From contig QVRM01003963.1 of NCBI GenBank assembly GCA_003439945.1, forward strand, positions 1-64,000: a stretch of DNA of 64,000 nt, read 5' to 3'. Positions 55,319-64,000 of this stretch are shown in pieces; within the stretch, counting starts at the first letter, position 1; each line of letters opens with the position of its first letter. Position numbers and translations under genes: made by a program. This DNA is from Dermanyssus gallinae. Taxonomy: Eukaryota > Arthropoda > Arachnida > Mesostigmata > Dermanyssidae. The notes below the pieces were generated by a model, which made no database searches, was not told the DNA's origin, and was given only the letters and a program-made list of their open reading frames with translations.

Positions 55319-55880
55319 TAGCTATTAATTATCTTAGGAGAAACAGTTGTCCAGTGTCGGAAAAATCGTGTTTATAGGTATTTTAGTTTATTTCGCAACA
55401 TTACTAAAAAAAGAGAGAGATATATATAAAAAATGCATGAAGAAATGAATATGTACACTTCTGCGATAATAGGTTGTCGTCTATGAGGGTAGCGACTGTA
55501 GCAGAATGGCCGAATGTAAGACTGTAGAGTGCCATATTTGTTTTAGCGGCTATGTAGGTTGAGAGAGAGAGAGAGCTTAGCGACGTTGCTGATATCGGCG
55601 CACTTAGCTACGGCAGCAGCGACAGCGGGGGTTCGAATCTGGAGCCGTTATAACGGACTACAGTGAGTGAGGACAGTTAGAGTTGAGTCGCGGTCGAGGA
55701 AGGAACACAGTGTGCTTATAAAGGCCGGAGAGGCGGTGCTGTACCGAAGTAGCAAAGGAGTCGAATGGAATAAAACGTCAGCCGTGGTGGTCCATATCCG
55801 TGTCTTCGTCCTAGTAACCCGTTTAGGCCCTGACAGTTGATAGGCTTGACTCTTGATAGTTGACAGGCCTGACTCTTGAT
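55319..55880. mobile_element. Unidentified insertion in unit 2, possibly a solo LTR
   Basis: Not present in unit 1. It contains a GA run, a TATA-like 'cttataaaggccgg', an 'aataaaacg' and ends near '...ggccctgaca', an LTR-like arrangement. A 'gggttcgaatctg' B-box-like motif near 55635 argues for SINE content instead. No clear target duplication was found. Confidence 0.35.
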
Positions 55881-55975
55881 AGGTCTTACAACTACAATAT
55901 GCATAACCCAAGCACACTGCTATATTATGCGTAGTGATCCACAAAAACCGTTTAGTCTAACTACCCGCTCCTTAC

Positions 55976-57209
55976 CCTTGGCCGTTTCCTTTGAGTGCAT
56001 CTCCTTGGTTGCTTGGAGCTTAGGCACTTTGTCGTTAAGTTTATCCATTTTCTTTTCAAATTTCCAATTTTAACACTCGAGCCCTAACATAATCCTGCTG
56101 ACTTTTAAGCTTGGCTGCATGCTGCTGGATAAGTAGTTTAGCGTCCTGGGAGCCTTATCGTTGTACTTCATACGGCCATTCGCATCACCCTGGCTGTCCT
56201 CGAGCTCTGAATAGCGCTGCGATATGGCAGAGATCTCTGAATTCATCCCCGTGGCGTACAGGCGTGCCGTTGTAAATTCGTCTTCGATGCCTTTGCCACT
56301 TTCAAAAGTGGGAACCTTAAGCTCTCCCAAAGGCACCACAACCCCAATCTCGTCAAGATCCCGAAGAAAGCCAGCTAGAACTTCGTCAACTTTGCGTTTT
56401 TGATTATTGGAAAGGTCCTTCAGCTGTTACAGCTTATTCTGGAAGGATGAGAGTTGCTGAGTCTTTGAGCTGATTTCGTCATTGATGTGTTCGAGCTGCT
56501 TGTTTTTCGACTCAGTCTTCGCTCTCTTCTGGTCGTAGTTGACCGCCATCTCCTCGAATGCCTTTAGTAACTCCTCAACATCCTTGCGCGCTCGTAGGTG
56601 CTGACCCTGGAGGTCGTTCATGTCCTGTTTCACCTGTTCGTTCTCCCAATAGATGCTTCTCATTGTCTCCTCCTGTTCATTCAGCTGCTCGTGCAGTTTT
56701 TCGATGAGCACGCATTTCTGCGCAATCTCGTCGTCTTTCTCATTAAGCTGTCGGTAGAGTTCGGTCCGCTGGTCTGTGTGCCAGTGGCTGGGCGGTGGCA
56801 GCGAGCGCCTTCGTCTGCTCGACAATATTCGTGGTCGAGGCGGCCATATCGATGTTCACCTGGCCGTTTTTGTTGATGCTCTCGCCGTTGCGCCACTTCT
56901 TCAGTTCGGCCTGAACTTGCGCGCGCTAGGCAGCTAACTTACTGCACCGTATCCTTCTCCTTCGTGTAACGCGGCCTCCACTACTCGGCCGTGTGCTTCT
57001 CATTCACCACAACCACGTTCTTAATCGTTTTCGCCCGCCGGCTAAGAGCGTGGGCTGAGACACCTTATTGTTGAACGACGCCGGCAAAATATAGATTCAA
57101 ATTATCGTACGCGAATTGCCTCCTAGCGACTGCTGTAGTACTCGCGTTATCTGCGAGTCTCGGTAGGGCGCAAATGGTTTGCCATCCGCCTAGGCAGATA
57201 TCACCTGAT
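55976..57209 (-). pseudogene. Kinesin exon A copy in unit 2, decayed
   Basis: The acceptor (AG at 57211-57210) and donor (GT at 55975-55974) positions correspond to unit 1. The frame is broken: a TAG in the first codons (ISA-stop-ADG), a TAG in the neck (HTAE-stop-W) and several frameshifts. It nevertheless keeps 'RRAKTIKNVVVVNE' and a 30-codon coil ('ETMRSIYWENEQVKQDMNDL' and following), both deleted from unit 1. A readable stretch is 56825-56427 ('TELYRQLNEKDDEIAQKCVL'). A retained non-functional duplicate. Confidence 0.9.
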
Positions 57210-57258
57210 CTGTAACCGGAAGTTTCTGCGTCAGCGCTGCCCAATTATCGCCCTGCCT

Positions 57259-58701
57259 CTTGGAGCCAACCACACCATGGAGGCCATCAACAGCGAAGAA
57301 GACGGCCTCGGCCCTGTTCACAAAGGGCTTTTTCGTGGTGCCCTTCTTCGCTGCCTCGTGGTCACCAGATTGCACTCAAATGGAAGAGGTCATCTACAGA
57401 CTATAAGAAAACTAAATTCTACAGGGTGGAAGCAGAAGACATGGGACAGATCTCCCTTCAATTCCGGGTGACTTCTGTAGCGACCTTTGTCTTTCTTCAT
57501 GGCAAAACCTACCTGGAGAAAACGCAGGGCGCGGATCCTCCGCGATTTTTGCAGAACGTACAGGATCTAGAGGAAAACGTTTATACGGCTTGTCTTGGAG
57601 ACGGCAAACAACATGCCGCAGAGACTACCGGTAAAACCACCGGAACCGGTCACAAAGATCGACTCAAAAATTGATCAAGCAGGCTCAAATCATGCTCTTT
57701 ATGAAGGACACTCCACAGGAGGCTCGTTGTGGATTCAGTCGGAAGGCCATTGAAATATTAGCAAAGCACAACGTCAAGTTTGGCTCATTCGATATCCTCA
57801 GTAACAACGATGTCCGCGAAGGTCTCGAGAAGTTCTTCAGCTGGCCTTCCTATCCCCAACTTTATATAAACAATGAATTGATCGGCGGTGTAGACATAAT
57901 GTCACAAATGGATGAATCTGGTAAACTAGCGCAGGCCTTAAAGACGGCTATTGGCACCTCTACGGCTGACTTGAACAAACGGCTAGAGAAACTCATTCGT
58001 CAGGCTGACGTGATTGCTTTTATGAAAAGCGACCCGAAAACACCTAAGTGTGGTTTCAGCCGCACCCTTATCAGTCAGTATCCTTAACTAGGTCGGAATT
58101 CTATATAAGACGTTCGACATCCTCACCGACGAAGAAGTGCTTCAAGGTTTGAAGACCTACTCGAATTGACCGACCTACCCTCAAGTGTACGTGAAAGGCG
58201 ATCTCGTCGGTGGCGTTGACATTATCCAGCAGCTCAACGAAAGCGACGACCTTGTGGCTACACTCAAAGGCAAACGGATCTGAATGTATAAATGATTACC
58301 TACCTATACCACCGTCACCACGGTGGATGCCTCCTAAGCTTGATTAAGTCAAGAGGAACTGCCTCGTCAATCATGTAATGGCCTTAGTCACGGTCTCAGC
58401 TTCCCCATCAAACAGAATGCAGGCACGTCGAGGGTCTTGTAGAAGTACAGCAAATTTGAACAAATCACGTCGTGCGGCGCAAGCTACTACCAGATGCTGA
58501 TCTTCAGCCGACTTCAGTGGTTGACGTCAACTACCTAAACGGCTGGATACTGTAGCGAGGTATAAATGGAGTCTTGGGAATGTTCGTAAGCGCATAACAA
58601 GCTACTTGACCTAGTAGCTTGGGTGTACATGCGACGAACTTTTTTTACGCCAAATATAGGCATATGTTATATGTAGCTAAATATAACATATGTCTGTACA
58701 A
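57259..58701 (+). repeat. Retroposed insert with 16-bp target site duplication
   Basis: The insert carrying the GLRX3 copy is flanked by 'aattatcgccctgcct' (57243-57258) and 'aattatcgccctgtct' (58702-58717), one mismatch. The uninterrupted site is present in unit 1 near 27069. About 420 bases of probable 3' UTR follow the stop. A clear poly-A tail is no longer visible. Confidence 0.85.
57277..58283 (+). pseudogene. GLRX3: Glutaredoxin-3 (PICOT) processed pseudogene
   Basis: Intronless and on the strand opposite to kinesin. It encodes, across several frames, a thioredoxin-like domain ('ASALFTKGFFVV', 'AASWSPDCTQMEEVI', 'DYKKTKFYRVEAEDMGQIS'), a first monothiol glutaredoxin domain ('IMLFMKDTPQEARCGFSRKA', with the CGFS active site, 'SWPSYPQLYINNELIGGVDI') and a second one ('KCGFSRTL', 'TFDILTDEEVLQGLKTYSN', stop, '[19 protein letters not shown]') ending TGA at 58281-58283. 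The normal protein binds Fe-S clusters with BolA partners. Here frameshifts near 57297, 57385, 57665 and 58085 and a Trp-to-TGA change at about 58167 disable it. Confidence 0.9.
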
Positions 58702-59441
58702 AATTATCGCCCTGTCTTGTATAGGCGTACCTATTAAAGGTCCGCACGACATCCCAGATGATATTATAGTCGCCATGTTAAATATGCACAACGCTCAAAC
58801 GTTTCTTTGCTGTGTCATGTCCAGATAAATCCAGTATGAGAAAAGTATGGTCTGGCTAAAGATAGACAATAAACGATTGCGTATAGTAGTCGTCAACCAA
58901 CTAACGTTAAAAACAAAGAGAGGAATAATGCTTGGAGCTCTCCCTTGACGAACCTTTCAAAAATGGCAACGGCCGTACTGAACCTTACAGCTTGAACGTC
59001 CTGGAATATTAGGAGATAAAATATGAGCTTGGCGGCGCCTTACAGGATTTGAGTTTCCAGATCAGCAAGCGCTGTTGCCAAATTGATATATGTATTTTTG
59101 AAAAAAAAAACTGGACAAACGCGGGAAGTTAGAATGATAAAAAGAGGGCAGTGGAACTATTGCTGCAGAGAATATAAATTGAGATTCAACGCATAATTGT
59201 GACCGCGGTGCCCGCGCTAGGGGCGCTGCCATATATGTATGATGCACCCATAAAAGTGTATCCATACTTACAAAAAATCATACGAATGGATTCAAATATA
59301 GCAGTTATATTTTTTTATCTAGACCCGTTTTAAACACTGAAATATCAGCTGTATCAAGTCAGCTGAGACTTAAGTCATAGACGCTAAAGATAAGGGGGGA
59401 TCTTAAAGGAGGAAAAGGGAGATAGAGTTTGCTCACGCTTG

Positions 59442-59469
59442 CATATATATATATATATATATATATATT
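59442..59469. repeat. (TA)n microsatellite at a SINE edge
   Basis: A TA run just before the SINE at 59468. Unit 1 has a shorter TA run at the same place. Confidence 0.85.
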
Positions 59470-59745
59470 TGTAGCGGCGGTGGCTTAGGCGGCTAACACA
59501 CCGTTCGAAACGGGGCGTTGCCATGGCAACCACGGTTCGCAAAACATCGCTAGTTCAAGCCCTGGCCGTGCTGGTAGAAATTGTTGGACGTGGTTGTCAT
59601 TGTCTTGCTGCTACATACCTCTGCTGGAGAAAGCCTATTTAATTCCAGTACGACAACGCGATGACGATAGATGCATTTAGACGCTATCGTGCCACAGGCA
59701 ACTTACGCGCGTCTAAAAATGTAGTTGTCAAAGCGTAAAAAAAAT
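59468..59745 (+). mobile_element. tRNA-derived SINE (family B)
   Basis: Absent from unit 1, so it is an insertion. The head 'ggcggtggcttaggcggcta' contains an A-box-like TGGCTTAGGCGG, and 'gctagttcaagccctggccg' an acceptable B box about 70 bases on. It ends in a run of eight A followed by TA repeats. Unrelated in sequence to family A. Confidence 0.65.
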
Positions 59746-60385
59746 ATATATACATATATAAGGTCGTTTGGAATTCCCACGAAGAATTTAGCCACAAAAC
59801 CTTCCTGCTTTGTGCAATTCGTTTCAGTAGTCATTGGCGGACGCTTACAGTTGACAATTTCTTTTGTTGCTCTGTTGCATCCCTACTCCTGGGAGGCGGA
59901 CGGCGTGTAGCTTTTGTCGGACATGCACGTACGAGTCTGCAAGAAACAAAAACACATCAACAAAACGATATACAGTTAAGAATAGACAGGACTGTTTTCA
60001 TTTTACAACGTTATTAGGAACTTTATGCAACTTTGATATGTTATTGTTTACGCAAATTTTATTATATACTAAACAATAATGAAATTATTTCTACGCGTGA
60101 CAATCAGAGTACAAAAACGACTCGGACCGATCGTGTAACAGAGCACTCTGCTTGCATAATACTCTCTTACAATGACCATTGTATGCCTCTCTCTACTTAC
60201 CCATGTGGCTCTAGTGCGTTATACAGTGGCAATTACTTGTGACATTTCACATTTTTTTACCAGCCATCGTCTATGGCTACTGGAGTGGACTACTCCAATG
60301 TATTTATTCATAGTAGTAATATAGGTATTTTCTCTTCTACAAAGCCATGGGAGCGTATCTCATAGTGACGGCGCATTCTAGAGCG

Positions 60386-60739
60386 GGAGTAACTATGACT
60401 CTCTTTCCGGCGTTAGTCCGCTGGTGCACGAGTTACGCGCGCTGCGGGGACCTTCACGCGCCCACTTGAAAGTTAGTCAGACGGTGTAAACTCCCAATAG
60501 TAACTTTCCCGAGGTCACTTTTGTTGGCATGGGAGGCAAGGCGTACGATATCGATTGAGTGGCAACGAATTCATGTTGTCATTTTGTCGTGGCCCATTCG
60601 AGGGTTGTTAAGGCTACTATGAGTGTACGGGGGAAGTGTGCTGCACATGGAACCCCGGCCGGACGGTCAATGTCCCGGGCTTTAGCAACCCGGTGGTACC
60701 GTCTGAGACGCCTGCTACCTTGGCTTAATAAGCACAATG
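60386..60739. other. Unassigned stretch after unit 2
   Basis: Homology to unit 1 ends near 60385. The sequence has no recognised gene. It may be the 5' part of the short LINE-W derivative that follows. Confidence 0.35.
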
Positions 60740-61135
60740 AGAGCGAGTTAGCCACACGAAGGCAGACCTCCCGTCGAGAGGACCATCTGGCTCCGCTGCT
60801 GCCCTTCGCAGCGGCGGAGAACCCCTGCTCTGGAGTGGTCGATCCTCCCTCGGGGGGGGGGGGGGGGGGGTAGTGTATATTCCGGGGTGTAACGCGGAAC
60901 CGCGAGGTGATCGCGTCTAATTAGCGGGTAGGAGTAGTGTGGTACCTCCATGCCGAACCTCGATAGGGGAGAGGACGACTTCGACGTCCAACGCGGGAAC
61001 GCGGCGTCCCTCCGGGGCACGCTGCCAAAGTGGTTTCAATTCAATCTATACGAGATAAAGCAATATTCCCAGTGCACACGCTTCCGGGAGACAATTGTCA
61101 CTCCATTTGCATTCTTAATAAAATTTAACTATATA
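60740..61135 (+). mobile_element. Internally deleted LINE-W derivative
   Basis: The module shared with 9840-10175 is joined at about 60972 directly to the LINE-W 3' tail ('gacttcgacgtccaacgcgg' to 'aataaaatttaact'), with everything between missing. It contains a 19-base G run at 60852-60870. Probably a short non-autonomous copy. Confidence 0.55.
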
Positions 61136-61149
61136 TATATAGATAGAAA

Positions 61150-62075
61150 GATATGTTTTATTATTCTCATGAGTGGCTTACATTTGTACATAGGTTTACA
61201 GCTCCTCAAAGCCATCAAAGGCTAGTATGGAGTGTTTATATTGCATATTTTCTTATAATTTTACTTACTGTCATTATAATTATACTATTATCGTGTTCGG
61301 CTTATATTAGAGTAAGGTACCTAAATAGTATTGCTTAGCACTTTGTTTGAATATTGTCAAAGAAGAGGTTGCGCGCACATCTGGGGGGAGCTTGTGTGTG
61401 GCACCGAGATTTGATATTGAGAAACGAGATTGGTTACATGAAGCTGCAGACAAGATGAGACGTTGTGTGTGTGATCCCCTTGTGTTCATGGCGGATGTCA
61501 AATGGGAAAGATTAAGCAGGTTGGGATGAAGTCCCATTAAGATTCGTTTGATCTCAGTTACGACACACATCTCTATTTGCAGAGGGTAAAGATCGACATC
61601 TCTACGTATTTATAACGCATGGATTCCCATGGTGGATATCCCAATATTACGCGCAAGGCTCTTTTTTGTAAGGCGCGATGTAACGGACATAAAAACGCAT
61701 ATAAGTCATTCCAAATATTTCAACTGCGTAGGTCAGATAACTATGGACGTAGGCGTAGTACATGGCGAGTAGACAGTCACGGGGCAGAATATTACGGCTC
61801 TTGAACAGGGCAGCGATGCTCCCTACAACTTTTTATACGAATGTGATCTGTATGAGCTTCAAATTATAATCTGGAATCTAAGACAACGCCTAAGAATTTT
61901 GTCTTATTTATCATGCTAAGAGTGTGGTTTTCGCATTTAAATGTCTCATGGTTCATACTTAGGACACCTCTAGGCGATAAGAACTGGATAACACCAGTCT
62001 TCGACCAATCCGAGAGTCGCTTAAGGTCTTCTTTAGTCATCTACTCTATCTCTTGTGGGGAATCGCTCACAAATA
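61150..62075 (-). pseudogene. CR1-like LINE reverse transcriptase C-terminal fragment
   Basis: From 62075 downwards on the minus strand, 'DWSKTGVIQFLSPRGVLSMN' and 'KTKFLGVVLDSRL' are followed, with frame breaks, by 'EIKRILMGLHPNLLNLSHLT' and 'NTRGSHTQRLILSAASCNQS' (61570-61307). It is the same family as 29507-30286. The active site is missing and the copy is 5' truncated at a (TA)n run (62077-62111). Confidence 0.75.

Positions 62076-62076
<1 letters not shown>

Positions 62077-62111
<35 letters not shown>
62077..62111. repeat. (TA)n microsatellite
   Basis: Pure TA alternation of about 35 bases between the CR1 fragment and the 145-bp repeat. Confidence 0.93.
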
Positions 62112-62113
<2 letters not shown>

Positions 62114-62255
62114 CCCACTAAACCTAACCTGATCCCCTCCTTAGCCTCTCCATGGCACCTATGTGAATGCACCTATAGGGTTCGGCGTAGTTGTACGCGT
62201 TTGCGCCGTACGGCGCGTTATATATTTTTCCGGACCTGACTAAGCGTGCCATATC
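62112..62255. repeat. 145-bp repeat, copy 2
   Basis: Matches 17531-17676 with about ten differences, same orientation. Confidence 0.65.
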
Positions 62256-64000
62256 CGCACTTCCAACCATCAAGCGGTCTTGCTGCGCTCGTTGTAAGGT
62301 TCCTTTCATTCAGTATGCTATGCTGTATTATACGTTCGACAACGGCAACGCCTCAACCCACGCATCGACTAACCAACTCAATCAAACTGCGTCGTAACAT
62401 GTTATAAGAATAACAATTTTTAACACAACTTTGGCTAACTAAGACGATATCACAAACTGGCCAAGTGAAGCAAAGAAGTAATTCATACAAAGATTATTAA
62501 TAATAATCACTATGATATTACTGTCATTTTTTTAATATTACGACTCTATTCATTAAGACGTTCAAAAGTTCACATGAAAGATATGTTGTTTAAGAAAAAA
62601 ATTATATGCCTGTAACCGAGTGACATAAGGGTCGTATAAAGGTCGACCAACATAAATTTGAGCTCACTTTGAAAAAGCCTGATATTTATTTCCATGGTAG
62701 ACCCCGTATGATTTCCATTTAAATGTTCACAGATAATGTAAAAAAATAATCAGTTCACGAATAGATTTTAAAAACTGAAAACTTTCAAAGTAATTTCAAA
62801 CACTGAATACCAAACCCAGGAACAGCAAAAATAATGGCATTACACAGAAAAAAAAGCAATTAAAACAATGCCACTGCATTTTTGGCACATAAATGTTTAT
62901 ACAAATGAAAAAAAACATGTACAACTCTAAAGTGTACCACGCAAATAGGTCTTCATCTAACAGAATCACTATGTCTACTGCCGAATGCCGATACTTGTTG
63001 ATGGCACTTATGCATCGTTTTCTTGGCGCCGTCCATCCGCAATTGTGGACCCTAGTTGTTGGTTTATTTTTTATTCTGCCACAAAACACAATATACAGAT
63101 TTATTTTATATAGTTAAAACAGGCAAACATTTACTTAATTCACTAAAAAAGGCCACAATGCCCTTGTCTGAAGAATATTAAATTCCAACACAAAGGGGGA
63201 AGGTAAGTCACGCTCCCTTCATTTATCTTTTCCGCATCCTACAGACGCAACACAAATTTGTTATATTTATGGCAAAAGACATTAACTATATAGTCTACTA
63301 CGGGTTTTAACAAAGTGGTTTGCGTGTACTTGCAGCTATATTTTTTAAATATGGTAAGCACATAAGCCGACGAAGAAAATGCGTACAATAAATGGGTATC
63401 AGGTTCGTTATGTGGTTACCTGAACGAAGAGATTCCCGAGATTGTGTAGCTTTTGCAGTTCCTTAGAAACGGTCTCTTCCATACCTTTGAGGTCTTGGCA
63501 AATCTGTTCACGGCGCGCATTGAAAGACCTGAAAGAGTATCTGATGTTGACAAGTGACTGTAGGTTTGCGGGTACATGCTGGATGCACGTGAGACAAGGG
63601 CACACTGTCAAGCCGATCATAAACGGTGCGAGGACACAACGATGCATGCCAACAACTAAACTATCAAAGAACGTAAATTGAGCTAACAAAACAATGATTA
63701 TAGGATCGTCGAAGCTGTATCGAGTAGTCTGGATAAGGTGCGCCTCGTTACAGAACGTCCACCTGATATAAGGTGCAGTGTCAAAGTACAGACAGAACGA
63801 ACAACATATAAGCCAAACCATATCATGTCAAAACAAAATGACCTCGGATAGTAGTGAAACATTAGTGCTGCGTGACTCGGTGATGCATTCCAACAAATAT
63901 GGGCACTTCAATCAGAGACAGGCAATACCAAATTCTATGTTTATAATGCAACAATAGGGTTATTGAAGATTGGGTTAGATGTGGAGCTACCCAGTTCTCA
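62251..64000 (-). repeat. Kinesin duplication unit 3 (start only)
   Basis: Colinear with 23571-25255 of unit 1, same orientation, with an extra segment of about 200 bp at roughly 62485-62690. It runs off the window, so exons B and A of this unit would lie beyond 64000. Confidence 0.85.
63420..63528 (-). CDS. Khc: Kinesin exon C copy in unit 3
   Basis: The 109-base exon has acceptor and donor in the same positions as unit 1 exon C and an open frame: [20 protein letters not shown] then [16 protein letters not shown]. Compared with unit 1 it has several replacements at normally conserved positions (Ala to Ile, Arg to Cys, Leu to Met, Arg to Gly, Lys to Asn). It is open but relaxed. No exon D or E follows within this unit, so it would have to splice over unit 2 and unit 1 to reach the tail exons. 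Confidence 0.7.

Larger units (their letters stand above)
48045..60385 (-). repeat. Kinesin duplication unit 2 (degenerate, with insertions)
   Basis: Colinear with 25340-28340 of unit 1 once the BEL element (48234-55209), an insertion at about 55318-55880, the glutaredoxin-3 retrocopy (57259-58701) and a SINE (59468-59745) are removed. The part that would match 23571-25340 is missing, replaced at its left edge by a LINE. Confidence 0.85.

Noticed and set aside
57190..57375. Minus-strand frame spanning kinesin and upstream sequence, possibly a longer motor exon
   Set aside because: The part above 57259 is antisense to the GLRX3 retrocopy, and the true exon starts at an acceptor at 57211-57210.

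Overview
The window is eukaryotic nuclear DNA, almost certainly from an arthropod. A chelicerate such as a mite or tick is a guess from the style of the transposons and cannot be proven here. It holds exons of one recognisable host gene family, a processed pseudogene of a second host gene, and a dense, deeply nested load of transposable elements. (TA)n and (TAA)n microsatellites often sit next to transposon ends. I see no rRNA, no CRISPR array and no prokaryotic features.

Host genes. The minus strand carries exons of a conventional kinesin heavy chain (kinesin-1, KIF5/Khc family). Exons for the end of the motor and the coiled-coil stalk lie at 27034-24636. After a 15.4-kb intron full of transposons come the tail exons at 9227-9087, 8568-8398 and 8010-7937, where a stop codon closes the protein. 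The splice sites and phases fit together at every visible junction except one, where a short penultimate exon is not visible. The motor-to-stalk block (about 23571-28340) is repeated: a degenerate second unit lies at 48045-60385 and the start of a third at 62251-64000. All face the same way, so this looks like a tandem array of partial kinesin duplicates with a single set of tail exons. Unit 2 was later hit by a BEL/Pao retrotransposon (48234-55209, 5-bp target duplication) and by a retroposed copy of glutaredoxin-3 (57259-58701, 16-bp target duplication).

Transposons, left to right. 1-3400: worn DNA-transposon, LINE, gypsy integrase and SINE-like scraps. 9840-16885: a mariner element split by a jockey-like LINE, plus LINE 3' ends. 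16890-18300: two LINE reverse-transcriptase tails. 18481-21394: a Tc1/mariner-superfamily element with terminal inverted repeats over 600 bp. 21429-23097: a Tc3-like element. 29300-33700: a CR1-like LINE whose ORF1 has a PHD finger. 33985-41176: two related compound blocks of LINE fragments, with a tRNA-derived SINE between them. 41185-45640: a nearly full-length LINE with a gag-like ORF1 and a C-terminal restriction-endonuclease-like domain. 45780-48040: a jockey-like LINE interrupted by a second mariner. 48234-55209: BEL/Pao, with a SINE inside one LTR. 59468-62075: a SINE and LINE remnants.

Most open frames are transposon-derived and damaged by frameshifts or stops. The only stretches that look like undamaged host coding sequence are kinesin exons B to E and the terminal exon (and, by frame, the exon-C copy in unit 3). 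The motor exon in unit 1 has a net one-base frameshift and two in-frame deletions.
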